Positions 27,005 through 41,428 of a DNA stretch of 64,000 bases are shown in pieces. The stretch is from Dirofilaria immitis. Lineage: Eukaryota > Nematoda > Chromadorea > Rhabditida > Onchocercidae. Location of the stretch: contig JAKNDB010000014.1 of assembly GCA_024305405.1 (NCBI GenBank), forward strand, positions 186,001 through 250,000, in the 5' to 3' direction. The notes under the pieces are model-generated. The model was not told the origin of the DNA. It saw nothing but the letters and a program-made list of their open reading frames with translations, and did no database searches. The position numbers and the translations under genes are program-made. Within the stretch, counting starts at the first letter, position 1; the number at the start of each line of letters is the position of its first letter.

Positions 27005-28810
27005 CTGAATGATCAATTTCTAATAAATGCAGAATAGTCCAGTACATTTACAACTCATGGACGGAAGACTTGTGAGTACTGAATTGCAGAAACCGAAAAG
27101 GAGTAGGACGATTTATGAGATACATAAAAGTCATCTAGTACATTCATGAATGAAATTATTTCTGATTTCTGAATCAAGCAAGACTAATTAAACTATTCCA
27201 AAATAGCTGTAAAGAAATTGAAAAATTAAAAATCAGTGGAATAGAAAGATTCGAAATGCAGATATATATCTACCAGAGAAAAGGGAACAAAAGGGAGATC
27301 AGCTTTATTCAGATAATTCGTGGGCAACAAAGTATGCACAGAAGGCAAAAATACAATTGATAAAATCCAAATTACACAAATTATGAAGTCCAAGAATTTA
27401 ATAAACAAATGATGAAGTCAAGTTATAAATGATCAAATTGAGGCAGCAAGCACTTTAGGTTTCTAACAGTAAGATATCTCACAGGCAGGTTGTCAAAAAT
27501 GATGTATTTGATAGAAAAATGATGAAAAATATCATGCCTAAAATGATGGAGTATATATGAAAAACACAAAGATGGCAGTACAGTTCAATATGCTGATCAC
27601 AACTAGCGACAAAAATAAGTATGCGTAGGTAATAAGATACCAATAAGAATCTTCGTTTCAAAACAGCACTGCTGATTTGAGAATTGTCAGAATCATTCGC
27701 ATAATAAAAAAATAGTCACTCTGGTCATAAAAGATAAAAGGTGGTATGAGATGTAAATTCGCTAATGGACAAGATGAATTTTCTTCCTAAGGCAGCACTA
27801 TATTATCAAGATACAATATCAACAACAATTTATTGTGAACATAACAAGACCATTCTGATTCATCCACACTAATCCCAAAACCTTTGTTCTTCGACAAATG
27901 ATAAATTGAAAAGAGGAAATTGAAACAGTCAAAGTTAATTCGAACAGCAATCCCTATGTACATTTTATTCTTTTCTAAGACTGTAAAACTTGAAACTCTC
28001 ACAAATATAAAATCTAAGAAATCTGTAACCTAAGTTTGATTAAAAGTTATATAATATTATCAATTCATATGCATCGACTTTGTCAAGCGGATAAAAGATG
28101 AAAGCAATTTTCCACTTTTAAAAGAAACAATTTATAGGAGCTTAGATAGTAACGAAAAACGCATACAGATAAATGATAATAATGATATAATTCACACGAA
28201 AAATTTAGCTTACTGAGCAATTCGATAAATAACATGACCAACATAAAGCTACAATCAGTTGCTATATTTCACAGTTAATAAGAAAAATTAAGAAAATTAT
28301 AAAGAAGCGAAACAAAAGTTAACTAACACAGACAAACAAATGATACGACAAAATGAAATGATGTTTTACTAAATTAATTGTCAATTTCTGTAATTTCAAG
28401 TCGTGCTTATCTATTCACATTATCAGTTAATTTAATTATATTTTCATCTTTTTGATATCATATTCAGTTTATGGGAATTAATTCAAATAAATGAACTCTT
28501 ACTTAAGCACGATTTGAAAAAAATAAAAATTAAAAATTCACAAAATCTAAGAAATATACATTCGCATTCGAAGGTTTAAATCAACTGGAGATTTAATATC
28601 TTTTCAATTTATATTCGAATATTTAAATCAACCGAATTCAATTTATCTGCTGAATATACAAAAATTGTGAAATTTATATTTCAGTCAAAATGATTCAAAA
28701 CAGTATTTATAGAATATGATAAGGAAAAATAGGAAGACAATAAATTTGATAATGAATAAGTATAATTTCCGAGTAAAGTTCCTTCCAGAAAATAGTTCAC
28801 AAAGACCATC
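27005..28810. other. Intergenic, downstream of cdc20
   Basis: AT-rich, holding the cdc20 3' UTR. A 23-codon minus-strand frame near 27,054-27,125 is too short to support. Nothing else is seen. Confidence 0.4.
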
Positions 28811-31800
28811 CTAACGAACAGATTGTACTAGACGGGAATTTTTCGTTGCCGATTTTTGTTTAACGCTTTTATCAACTTTGAAACACCACCAAAGACGAAG
28901 ACTTTCGTCGCTAGATGCACTCATAACATATTGTCCGCATGGCGAAATCGTCAAGCCCAAAATGCGTTCAGTATGTCCAGTCAATACCTAGAAAATCTTT
29001 TCGAGTAAAAATCGAAAATATTACATGACAGCAAAATATGTTCTATGTTCTTGACTTGCACCATGATTCCATTTCCATAATTCAGCTTCGATTTATAAAC
29101 TAATTCAGTGAATGGATGCCAATTCACCACTGATAAGCAACAAATAAAAATCACAAAGTTACGAAATGCTAATATCTACTAAAAATCTTTAAGATAATAC
29201 CTTGAGACAATTCATAGACGGATATTTCCATATTCTCAAATCGTTACCAGGATATCCATGACCACTAATTAATTCCTTATAGTTCGGTGTAAACGCCAGA
29301 GCATTCACCTAAAAATACATATAAATTTGGTAATACGAAGTTCTTAGACTGTATTAATATTTAAAAGTTACATGCACCTGACTGTCAGTATCTTGACTAT
29401 GGCAGAGTGTTCCACTGGCAAGATTCCAGAATTTAATAGTGCGATCAACGGTGCCACCGCCAGTTGCTAGTGAATGAGTTTGATGAGGATTGAATGCAAT
29501 AGCTTTCACTGATGCAAGATGATCGCTGAAACTATACAGCGGTTCCTGAAAAGTGCTAATGAAACCAATGACCAGTCCTTGATGATAATCACAACAACAA
29601 TCAGTTGGGTTCGGTGCAGCATAGATGTTATAACATGATGGACAGATGATTTCAAAGCAATCAAGTTTGGTATGGATATATATATATATATATCGACTTC
29701 TTTAATCGGTTTTTTAAAAGGTATATCTATTTTAAAAGACAACTAGTAAAGTTTTTAAGACAATAATTAGTAATCAAAAAACAAAGTATTGCAAAAAATT
29801 AAAACATTTGAAAATCGTACGGGATCTTCAGTTGGCAACATCGAAGGTTCCCAAATTTTAACCAGATTATCACCTCCACCACTTGCAAGATAATGACCGT
29901 CAATGCTCCACACAAGGCCACAAACTTCTTGTCCATGGCCCGGAAATGTTCTATAAATTAATTGAAATCCTACGAAACAAAGTAATTTATTGAATATAAA
30001 TGTATGCGTAAACATAATAACATAATTAATTTCTCTGCTATGTTTTAATATCTAAGTGCCAACGAGATTAAACAACGTAATAACACAACTAATTTTTACG
30101 AGAAGGAAAATTTTCACCGTGATCAACATTCAACGATAACGTAATTAAAACTACGACTGTATACAGTTCTCTGGAATTAATAATTCGCAAAGTAGCTACC
30201 ACAATATCCATACATCAAACAAAGAGCTGAATCAATGACATTCTAGATAGAAAGATTTTCCATATAAGCATATCAGCGATCATCAGCTTGAAAACTTTGT
30301 AATCAGCCAACGTACGTTTGCCCATTACTGCGACACATCAAAATTTGATTTGTACATAGACACATGCAGAGATGCATGATAAAACAAAAAGAATATTCGC
30401 ATTATTATGTATCGTCTAGTTTACCTTTTACACTAAATGATTTATCATAATGCATTAATTTCTGTACAAACCAAGTAATAAGTACGAACCATTTAGATAA
30501 TTATCACAAGATATGGCAGCAATACGTTACGTTGTCAAACCTTTTACTCGATCATCATTTGATCGCAAAAAAAATTCCATAGTTTATAATTCGTAAAAAT
30601 TATTCACTGTCATTTCTTAGTATAAGACTAAGTCAACTTATAACTTCTGTTACTTGCCACTAATCGTTATCATAGTTCTTAATGCTAATAAGAAATTAGT
30701 ACATGTTACATACAATCATCCTTTGAATTTCCTATAGTAATTGCAATTCCACTGTAAAAATATATATTTGAAGCATTTTTTACAGATAGAAGAATTTTTC
30801 TTGTCATTATTTATTAGTTTAAACGAAAGAATTAAACAAACCCAATTTGAAAATTCCGAACACGAACATCGTGGTGATATATTCGCCCTGATCTACAACC
30901 TCTGAAAAAAAAATTGCTTCTGCGAAACTCAGTTCAGAATTTTGATTTGAGTGAAAAATTGGATGCAGAAGAACTGCTTTACCAAAGCTAATATTCCAAA
31001 AGGTGGAAAAGTACAAATAAGTTTTGGGAAAATAGGAAAACCACTTCTAGAAAATTCTCATAACAGGTCTGACAAAAAAATTCAAGAAAATGAAGAGAAA
31101 TGTCCAGAAAACGTCTGATTTTTATCTGAAGTAGTGCTCTTATCCAAAATTAAAGTGATCTATATTATATATGACTTTCCTAAATCATTTTTCCTTTGAA
31201 AAATTTCTTGCAATACATCATAAATTTATCGATAAAAGAAAAATTATGACAAAATTCACGCAGAAAGTACATGCTGACGCCAAGCTAAGCATCCCACACG
31301 ACTTATTTGACACTGCATTGTTCGTAGCAAAGAATTTTCTCTTATAGGATCGAACAACTAAAACATATTTTTTTCTAAATTGGTAGCTTCTTCGAAATCT
31401 TTTAGAAAATGATTCAAATGGATAATTCTCACACATTTTTGGTAAAGCTATATATTATAATGCTTAGCAATAAAGAATTACCAAATTTTCAAACTGGGCT
31501 AAATAATATATGATTCATATCATGTGACAATCAATTTTTTGGATTTGGATAAAACATATGTTGATCTAATCCTTTAGTTAAAAAAATTTTTAATACTAAT
31601 CTCTTTTATTTAAATAAACCTTGACAAATCCATTTGAAAGTCCAACTGCCAAAATTGAGCTTTGTTCTGCCCATTGAACCGATGTGATATAATTTCCAGA
31701 TTCCTCTGGCAATTCAAAAAGTGTCTGTAAATCAAACTAAGTGTAATTAAAACAAATGTTGTAAAATAAATTTTCAAGCAAAGTGAATAATCTATGAATC

Positions 31801-34800
31801 AACTGCTTAAAGGGAGAATAATGTCAATGCATACATACACATATTTATACGATGGAATGCTTGGAAATCCGGATTTCTCCTACGAAGTGTTAAGATCAAG
31901 AAAATTTTCTTAAGCAAATTAAATAAATTAAATGATTTATGATTATGAATACAAGAACTGTAATTCATGCTCTCAAAAAGCAATTTATATGATCAACAGT
32001 TACTTGTTTTTATTGCACTGAAAATCTGGTAATTCTTTTTCAATCCATCATTTATAGTAAGATTAAACCCAAATAATAATTTTTTATTAATCATCTTCAA
32101 AAGAACTGCGAAATTACCATCACTTATCTATATTCATTGTAAGTCTAGAGTTTCTTGTTTCAGTCAAGTCACATACTCAATATTTTAGTTTTTGTTTAAT
32201 AATTGATATAGAATATTCATAGCATCGCCAATTACGGTAACATATATAGCGACTTATTTCACAATTGCGATTATTCTTATTCCTATTCTGTCGAATAAAG
32301 AGTCAGTTAGATACCAGCAACTATCAGAGATTTGCCAACACACTAACTCTACCAACTCAATCAAATATCCTAACTGTCCCAACTAAATCACACAGTGCTT
32401 CATTTCAATCATCAGCCCAAAAATAATCTCGAGTGACACAGACTGTCGTCACAAATCTTCAACATAGACTCGGACAACATTATCGGTAATACAAACCATT
32501 TTACCCAATTGAAATCCCATTAAATTTAACCTCGCAAACTCAACAGAACCTTTTCAACAGTAAGTCACATTATTTCATTTGCTCATACTACGCATATTTG
32601 CACCGAAAAACATGTAAAATTACGCATCACTATATATTGAATGGTAATTAACAGTTCTATGTTCAACAATTAAGAATAGTTAATGAAAATTAAAATGTGG
32701 TAAACTTACAACAATTTCGCCGGTAGAAGCATTCCACAAGTATAAAGCATAAGTTAGGGCGACAGCAATAACATTATCGCAACTCAATGAATCACATTCA
32801 TATCTGAAAATCACGATATTTATAACAAAGATTGCATTAGTCACCTAATAACAAATATGATTATCAAGTATTTAGCGTATTATTTTTTCCATTCGAACAT
32901 TAAAATGTAAAATCAGTAAAATCCGTCAACTTATCTCTGTTTCTATTTGTTAAAAATTAACATCTCACTGGCTTACTAAAAATTAGACTCAAAATTTAAA
33001 TTCATCTGACAATTCGAAGTATTTCCCGACGAACTTTACGAAGGATTTTGCACTCTTTCTTTGCATTTCTTGAAATATGAAGAGATTATTCAAAGAAAAG
33101 CATCGAACAAATAAACGTTAGAAAAAGTATATGAATGACATTTTAGTTAAAAAAGTAAATAGAATACTGAATGTTAAAGCGTACAGTAATCGTCCATAAA
33201 ATTTGGTGCATCCAGAATACGTTCCGGGCTATTAGGTATGTAACGTAATCCCTTGCTAACACTTCCAGATGGTTTCATAGTGCTTGACGTGTAAAGCACT
33301 TTTGGTTGAGTCATATAACCTAATGGCGGTGCTGGCGCTTGGCCCTTTTGTAACAAAGAATTCTTTCCTCAATGTTAGTATCTACGTCGTTTACTGATTT
33401 AGCTAAAATATGCAAAGAATAATTACGATCAATGAATCTCTAATCATCTTTATGAAAACATACAACGAAATATAAAGGAAAATCAACAGATTATGCTTTT
33501 TATGAATCGTTGAGGATATGTTCAGCTTGCAGTTTGTAAAAAATGCGAATATAAAATTTTCTGGTTGGATTGTGCTTTTTGCCTTGTGCGTCACAAGAAA
33601 AAGAATGTTGTTTTACGTTGTCATTGCTTTAAAATAGGAGCTAATCATCAGTATATGAAGCTTCTGTATTTCTAACTGAGGTAATAATTCCTGAAATAAT
33701 GCTCAAGCGATCATTTAGCAGCTTGAAACAATCTTTAGTTGAAAAGTCAACAAAATATACCGCGCATCATTTTAATCATATAAGCCCTTTCAGCTCTTGA
33801 TGGACTGGTTGGTGCAGATGCTGAGATGTTTAAAAACGAATCATTCTACAACAATAAAAGATATAAACGCAGAAATAAAAAATAGATTAATTATAGTAAA
33901 TCCTATACATGCAATTAGAAACGGAACAAAACTATTCTGCCAAAAATCAAAATATAAAACTGATTGCAATTCACCAGTGCAAAAATAATCAATGCAAATA
34001 TCGTCAATTTCTATTCTCAATCAAACATTACTATTTTACCTATGCATCGCATCTATTATTATTCGTAGATAAAGATAGAGTAAGTATGAACCAATGTTTC
34101 ACAAAAAAATGAATAAAAATTTTTCAAATTAAAATTAATCAGTAAATCTCCAATAAATCAAAAGATTGTTTTATTCTAATGGATACTGAATAATGTTCTG
34201 AAGTGCTCAAAGATGCAGAATAGTAGTTTTCATGAATAGTACAACACAAACAGGTATCAAAATTACATAAAATTAAGTGCTTAAGTAAATCCCGTAAATG
34301 ATATAAAAGATACGATGTGACTCGAAACATTAAATATATTTAAAAATAGAAACGGAATTTACACAATAAAACGGCCGAAATAAATTGGAATGTTAACTTA
34401 CCTCAGAATTATGATTAACAAGGCAGTGATTTGCATATTCAAACTGTGTTTCACTTCGATTCGGTATAAAACGGTCACCACCGCCAATACCGCTGTAATT
34501 GGGATTTCTAGATGGCGTAAGTTCACGTTTCCTCAAACCACCTTTCGATTTGTTAAATGACATATTTGAATTATGACTTGGAGTCTTCTGTAACATTGAA
34601 TGATTTTCTCTGAAAATGAATAATAAAGAAAGACAATTTAAAGTTATGATATTGTCATTTACGGAGTTTAGAATGCAATCGCCAAAAATTTTATCAAAAT
34701 TTCATAGACACCAATTTTTCATTCACGACTTCCCACTACTTAAATTTCTGGAAAACAATTTTGTCAAAACATACTTAACAATAAGTCTAACACATCCGAT

Positions 34801-35095
34801 GTATCTAATAAGTGCAACGCATTCTGACATTATAAAATCTTTTAGGAAATTCAAACATGGCTTCATACCAGATTAAACAGAATTACCTGACCTATGCCAC
34901 GTAAGACTAATAAGGAATTCTATTGCTTCGTAACAAACCATCTGATCGAAATCACAAACCTCTAGAGTGAGTCAACCGACGCAGAAAACAAGTGACTTAC
35001 TTCTTAGAACTTTTCGGAGTTTTACTATTGTTTGTCCTTGAATTATCATTTTGGTAACGACGTGGAGTCTTGTTAGTAGAATCCTTAAATGGCAT
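28811..35095 (-). CDS. fzy-1: CDC20/Fizzy, APC/C co-activator
   Basis: WD40 protein that recruits substrates to the anaphase-promoting complex at mitotic and meiotic exit. Exons in gene order: 35095-35001, 34609-34402, 33845-33761, 33367-33185, 32803-32710, 31724-31620, 31357-31260, 30901-30842, 29950-29821, 29545-29378, 29308-29201, 28987-28811; about 503 residues. Seen: a KEN motif (32-34) built across the first splice, the C-box DRFIPNR (77-83), the linker RYIPNSPERILDAPNFMDDY, and seven WD repeats including GHGQEVCGLVWSIDG and YKELISGHGY. YKELISGHG and the LRLWWCF end point to CDC20 rather than Cdh1/FZR. The C-terminus is QSVR, where the family usually has an IR tail. Phases clash by one base at the exon 4/5 junction; one missing base would restore the frame. 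Confidence 0.95.
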
Positions 35096-36425
35096 TCTGT
35101 TTCAACCAAAGGAGTGCTTGTGATGTGTTATACCTTGAAAACTGGAAACAGCAACAATTTGTTCTTATTATAACTTTTCTCGTTCATATCATTATGCTAA
35201 CCATTCATGAAAATTCGTGATAATAACCTAAATCCCAAAAGAATGTGCAGCCTAATACCAACATTGCGAACGTGTACCATTATATCTGACAAACCCTAGC
35301 TTTAGTTCTCCTCAATTCATCCCCATCAAATTTCTCCGCACTAATGATTAGAAACTAATCCTTCTATTAACGACTATATCAGAAGTGAAAATTTTTACCA
35401 GTATTTATAAGACGAAAATATTACATATAAGTCCAGCCGATTCCAATGATCTTTAAATCAATTTTTGCAACTTTACAATAAACATTAAATACACAAATTC
35501 GTTTCTGGCAACAAAAAGTCAAGAGCTAGTTAATTAATAAAAACTTTTATTTCTGATAGCAACAAGCCCAAATACAGGCAATATGAACCACAAACAAATA
35601 CCATTGGTATTTTATGGAAGTGACGATTTCTGATGCAACATGCGCATTTAAGCTAGTATATGACAAGAGCAACAATTAAAGTTCTTACTGAAGCTAAAAT
35701 CGAATCAAAGTGACTCACTGAAATCACTTATTAATTCATTGAATAACTAAAATCTTTGGTAATTAATCGTTTATATAGATGGAAAATGCTGAAATATCCT
35801 ATATTCAACTGATATCATAATGATCTGTGACTTTCAACTTAATTTGATATCGACTTTTCTTCCGCCATCACTTAACTTAAAAGGTTGCTCAATTCCAACT
35901 GGTTTAAATATAGTAAGAGTTTTATGGTCAAAAGAACCAAACGTAAAAAATTTAGTTTAAGCATAAATCAATGTTGCGAAATATCACGTGAAAAGCTAAA
36001 TTTCAGAAGAAGATGAAAGTGCATGCTTAACATAAATAAAAGAGAAGAAAAAATTTCAAATATGCATATAGAGTCTAATATTATTAGGATGACTGATGTG
36101 ATTTTCCAAAACTACAGCCAAAAAATAATATATTATCTTCTTTAAAACATTATAAACTCTATACTAAAAAGTTATAACAACTATTAATATCACGACTGTG
36201 ATCACCAGGTCATCTGACAAACTTGCATTACCATTATATTATATCTGCCAGTATTTTTATGAACTACAACCGCCACGTATAATTCAGGGCTTCTAGAAGT
36301 TATCAAATTAAAGTTCATGTAGCAATTACACATAGAGCAATGAAATTCTCCTCAACGAATGGAAAACTAAAAAATTTTCTGAGTCAACGATTGAGCAAGG
36401 CACATGAAATGGATATTGGATAATT
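35096..36425. other. Gap between the Utp12-domain gene and cdc20
   Basis: 1.3 kb between two minus-strand genes. It holds one copy of a 43-base repeat (35520-35562). No exon was recognised. Confidence 0.5.
35520..35562 (+). repeat. 43-base dispersed repeat, copy A
   Basis: Starts CAAGAGCTAGTTAATTAATA and ends TCTGATAGCAA. It matches 45884-45926 in the same orientation with one difference (T here, C there). Flanks do not match. Confidence 0.85.
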
Positions 36426-39174
36426 TCAACATTCCATTTCTATTTCGCTGTTATCACTGTCGCTTTCATCACTATCATCGTCACTATTGACGCCCTGGTC
36501 GTTGCTTTCTCCGAAGTTCAAATCTTTTCTATTTTTCCAATCTTCGTCATCTGAAACAACTTTTATGATCGTAAGGCCTTACCATATATTTCGATTATGC
36601 ATAAAAAATTGTCTCTCAATAAAATAGTCCGACGAAATTACCAGATGAAAAATGACTTCCATCAGATCCAATTTCTTCATCATTCCACCACTTTTCCATA
36701 CTTTCGATACTTCCTCATCATCATCAAGATCATCCATTTCATCCGATGTTTCTGACATATCAGCATCATCTGAATCGGAAGAAAATCATATACACTTACG
36801 AGCGGAATTTTAACATTTAACCTCAATATGGAAATAAAGCATATCTTTCAAGATTAGAAACAACAGATAGATTTTACAACAAAGTGGGCAAGTACTCAAG
36901 AAAAAAGCTAACCAACCCCATTGTACAAGATATTTAAAAGCATAGATAATGAGCGGAATCTGTAGGTTACAAAATAAGAATATGAATCATCTTATTTTGC
37001 TCAAATTGCAGACCTCATTAACAAAATTTCCAAAATAGTAAAATAAAAAACAACGAAAAGTTTATCAAAAACTAAACTAAGCATAGCCAAGTCCTATTAC
37101 CTTCAAATGAAATAGCTGGTTGCTGTGAGATAAATATCTGTGGACACATGCGGCGATTAATTTGCTCATTGATCAGAGAAAGTTTACCGCTTACTTGCAA
37201 CAGTTCGTTCATATTTGATGCTCTTTTACTGAACCAACTAAATAGAGACGACAAATCCTCTTTTAAAGTAGTAATCTGAAATTTATTTTATTCGCTGAAA
37301 TTCATGTGCTTCCTTGTCATAATATAATGAAACGAGTTTCCAGGATTTCACTATAAATCTGTTTTCTACAAAGTACTTTATACTCAAACAAAAAAGTCAT
37401 TTCTGATAGAATTTCCATACACTCTGATAGTATGCTGCAAATCTGGAAATATGATGAAACTATATATAATGAACGATATATTTTTTTAATCAAAATAATG
37501 AATGCCCACGAAATTTCTGCGGATCACAAACTTACGGTGCAGAGATAAGCCATATGCTTATACAAAATATACTGCAACCATCGCATCCAACAACTTCTAA
37601 AAATCGATAGAATTTTAAGAAGTACCAAAATTACTGAACAAAGCCTTTATATTACATGATAACGAAGCTCAAAAACTATTCGTATAAGACCATTTCCGGA
37701 AAATTGTAAACATTTTTTGTTACTTATACATAAATTTAGTATTTATAAAACAAATAAACATACTCGAAATGTCTGCGATTTCTACAACGATATTCAATTT
37801 CTTTAAGTAAAGGTATAATTTGTGCGACTGGCAAATCATTCAGTGTTGCCGATATCGTTTGCACATCTGATTTCAACAACACTGCATCAATTTTTCAGCA
37901 TCGCTGCTCGTCAAACCCTGACTCAGAATTATTGCCAAGCTTTCACCATTCGTTCTCAAATTCATTCCTAAAACGCATAATACAATTATATTGTAGTAAA
38001 AATGAACTCGAATTTAATCGACAATGCATTACTATTGAAAAAACAGATTTACCAAGTTTCGCCAGTATCCATTTCTAACAATATAACTATGCTAAATAAC
38101 GAGAAGAAAGCTCCGTAGAAATTTGTCGAAAGCCTAATCGTTACAGTTATTTCAGAAGAAAATAAAGCTAGAGTTAGATCCTGTAAATCTTGGAATATTT
38201 CATGAAACTGAATAAATAAGCAACAAACTGTAACGGCCTCCTCCATGTAAGTATTAGATGTGCTTGCTTTTCGTCCGCATTGAAAACTTGTAAGTTTTGC
38301 CAACAGAGTTTACATCATTCACTTTTGAACTCTTATGATTATAACTGAAAATGTTATATTTCTAAATGTGATTTTATGAAAAACTTGCATACAATTTATA
38401 CTAAAATCACCCATTCAACTGCGAATCAAAAATACTAATAATTGAACTACTTTTTAATATTCTAAAAGAAACAGTAGCCACATGCCATTGCAAACACATC
38501 ACTGCAAGGTTTGTAATTCTGTGATACTTGGCTTTGATAGTTCGATATCAAATTAAGACGGTCATAATATATTGCCATAAGTATTTAAGCAAATCGGAAT
38601 CTCGTCTGGAAATTTTTATCGAATTAAAACAAAGATAACGTTTAACCTTTCATTAGTCGTTTTTCTCCTTTCCTTCAAGGGGATATCTTTTGGATTCATT
38701 TTTGGTGATTTTTCGATAAAATTACTTCATAGTTCTCCTGCAATTATTTTAAATTTATTTTAGCTTTAAAATCTTTAAAAAAGAAGACTTATTAGAAATC
38801 TGACGTGAGTTTAGTTAACTCAGTTAAATTGTAGTATCTTCAACTTCTCAGGGAGCATTCGTATCATCCAAAGATGCATACTAGAACAACAAGAGAAACC
38901 TAACCTAAAAGAGTGCAAAGATTGATAATGACTTTTAGATTTCCCTTATCTAATTCTCATTTTCTTGGATTTCAATCTCACGGTAAATTCAATATCAAAT
39001 GATATATTTAAAAGTTATTACTCTTACTGCACTGTTATTAATAACAGTTCTTTCATCTTTGTTGCAATCTGCCTCGTCATTATTATCCAGTTTGATCTTT
39101 TTCTTATTGTTCGTGCCATCATAGTGGTTTGTTGTTTCCTTAGCTTCCGATAAACGACGACTTCGTCTCAACAT
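36426..39174 (-). CDS. WDR43/UTP5-like protein, Utp12-domain part (frame broken)
   Basis: The Utp12 domain of WDR43/UTP5 serves early ribosomal RNA transcription and the small-subunit processome in the nucleolus. Exons in gene order: 39174-39028, 38074-38053 (22 bases), 37967-37764, 37596-37536, 37275-37101, 36769-36642, 36550-36426. First comes a Lys/Asp-rich tract (KKKIKLDNNDEAD), then the Utp12 core (NGESLAIILSQGLTSSDAE, LNDLPVAQIIPLLKEIEYRC, WMRWLQYILYKHMAYLCT), then an acidic tail ending DSDNSEIEMEC. Two frame breaks occur, each mended by one extra base: in the T run at 37891-37895 and near 36711. No WD40 repeats were found upstream, and the ATG at 39174 may be just an internal Met. It is either a gene whose N-terminal exons I missed, a short C-terminal paralogue, or a decayed copy. 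Confidence 0.75.
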
Positions 39175-40709
39175 CTACTAATATGTTAATGGTATTATGC
39201 CTGCAATTAAATTCAGCTGTAAATTTGGGTTAAAACAATTCTAATTTAATCGATAACATATAAAAATGTTGATGCTATTATTTCCATTTCTTGATGACAA
39301 ATATTCAACTATTTAACAAAATTGAGAATATATGATATTCAAAGAGTCAAATTGTAACTTTGCGCAACACTATAATGTTGATAGCATCTTTTAATTTCCA
39401 AAATTTTACAGACGCATATTTAAACTAACAAAAACATGTTAGGAAGAAATCAAAATTTTATTACTCTATCCAATATGAAAGCAATCAACACCAAGAAACT
39501 AGACTGTTATATATCTAGACAATATTAGGCAATTATTCTATCAATTACCTAAACTCAAAGGTAACAAATTACTATCTACCCACACCATCATAAAAACAAA
39601 CCTATCCCTCCCAGCGATGAACGAGTAAAGCCCTCATGCTATCCTACTTACCGCTACAATTTAAGGCTGCATTATTCTGCAAACAATCGTTTTAGAATTA
39701 TTGAATTTGAAATTTGTGAAAGCGACGTAGCCCGACTCTATCGACATTAGGAATTAGTCGTATGTGATGTATGAATTTTAGATGTTTGAGTTGTTTGAGC
39801 GTTAGAGTTATTCAAATATCCGAATTATTCGAATCATTTATGTATTCAACGTTTCCAACTGTTAGAACTAACCAGATAATTGAATAGTTCTTCAAATATT
39901 CGATTAAAGTTCTCGAATCTAGTATTCGGATTGCTTAATTTTTGACAAGTGCTAAAGTTTCGCTCTTAATTGTTAAATATTCGAATTATTTAAAAGTTCA
40001 TTTGTACATCTGAAGAAATGCATTGGATCAGATTTCAAATAAGACTGAAATAAGGATGAAGTCTTTGAGTATTTGAGACTATTAAACATTTCGTTCTCGA
40101 CTTGTAATTTAGACTGACAAGTTTGTAAAAAAATCTTTTAATAAATGTATAAGTTGTGCTTTATTGAACTGCAAACAACTTTATCTCGTTTGTAAACAAT
40201 TTTATTCTTCCTGAATGTATGAATTGATCGTCTGTTCCTTCGTTTTTCCTCCATACTTCCCCTTCTCTTTCCTACCATGCCTTCTTTATCACCAATCCCT
40301 AAAAACTTATTGTTAGTAATATTATTCATCGTTTAGTATCGAAACATAACAATTTCTAAGAGCTACGATGTTCTGGTTTATTACATTCAGTTGCTTCGTG
40401 TATTTCTTTACATCAGTAATTGGTATATTTATTTTCGGTTTTAGTCTTGAATTTTAAACGCTTAACTGACTGGAGCATTTCTACAGCACATAATTTCTAA
40501 AACTTGAAATTTGAACAAGAAATCTTTGTTTCGATTGCTTAGAGATTGAATATGATCATCCATAAGTTTTTAGAAAGAAGTCACATATATAAACCTATCT
40601 GTTAATGAACTGAGCTCTACCATCTTTCAACAACAATGTCAATGATTTTCTAACAATTTTCGGCTGATATTTTTGGATGGTAAAGGAGCATTAGTAAAAT
40701 TACATCTAA
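39175..40709. other. Divergent gap between the Utp12-domain and Ly6-like genes
   Basis: I looked here for WD40 exons of the minus-strand gene and found none. A donor-like GCG|GTAAGT on the minus strand near 39,650 follows a TTTGCAG acceptor by 25 bases, but the piece is too short to judge. Confidence 0.4.
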
Positions 40710-41428
40710 ATGATCTTAAAAGTTTATCTTATTGTTACAGCGACTAGCAATTTGAATGTTTTGTTTACAGCTCTCAGATGTATAATTGAAAATAGCATTG
40801 TGAGAGAATTTGCCATTGAAAATTGTTCATCATCAGTTTTCGACTGCTTCCTGTTCAGATGCGACAAATCCGGTAGTAAGTTGTTTTCCGGGATTCATTA
40901 ATTTATATCATTATGTATACATATTATTGATAATACATTCTTTATCATTCCCCTCCATCATTCATGACTTCGATAAAAATGAAAAAGATCGTAGTTATAC
41001 TCATCAAATGCAACGGAGAGCATACGTTATACAGTTGGCATGTCTTTGAAATCTAAATTTATGTAAGATATGGGATATGTGAGCTAATGGTAGACATAAA
41101 TTTGATTTTCATCAACAACCTAAGTTGTGACAACCATACGCATATAAATAGCCAGCAGGTCGATTAGAAGTATAGTTTAATTTTTAGAGTTTTTTCTACT
41201 TAATGATTTGCCCTTTTAGTAGAAACAAAGGAAAGAGGTTGCAATGACAATTTAAGTAACTTATGGAATTGCCAAGCATTGGGTGAAGCTTGTATGCAAG
41301 CTGGCGGAAAAGCGTACTGTGATACGTGTGTCAAAGATTTGTGCAACAGTGCTACTACTTTTACTTATCCTATCGCTATTGCTATATTATCGATATTGCT
41401 TACGTTAAGTATTACCTTATATGTTTAA
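40710..41428 (+). CDS. Ly6/uPAR-like secreted or GPI-anchored protein
   Basis: Two exons, 40710-40872 and 41220-41428, join in phase to 123 residues. Seen: a hydrophobic start (MILKVYLIVTATSNLNVLFT) that fits a signal peptide, then LRC opening the mature chain, eleven cysteines spaced as in small three-finger proteins, a closing CVKDLCN (the CN end motif of Ly6 domains), and a C-terminal hydrophobic segment (YPIAIAILSILLTLSITLYV) typical of a GPI-anchor signal. Nematodes have many such diverged surface proteins, and the ligand cannot be named. Two in-line CAG acceptors inside the first 70 bases mean the true N-terminus could start a little later. Confidence 0.75.

Noticed and set aside
29767..29820. 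Extension of the cdc20 WD40 exon past 29821
   Set aside because: GTACGA donor at 29820 and loss of WD40 similarity show it is intron.
29951..29972. Earlier acceptor (TTCGTAG) for cdc20 exon 9
   Set aside because: It breaks phase; the acceptor at 29951 gives the conserved spacing before GHGQEVCGL.
38314..38344. Additional tiny exon of the Utp12-domain gene
   Set aside because: Not needed for phase; 39028 joins 38074 directly in frame.
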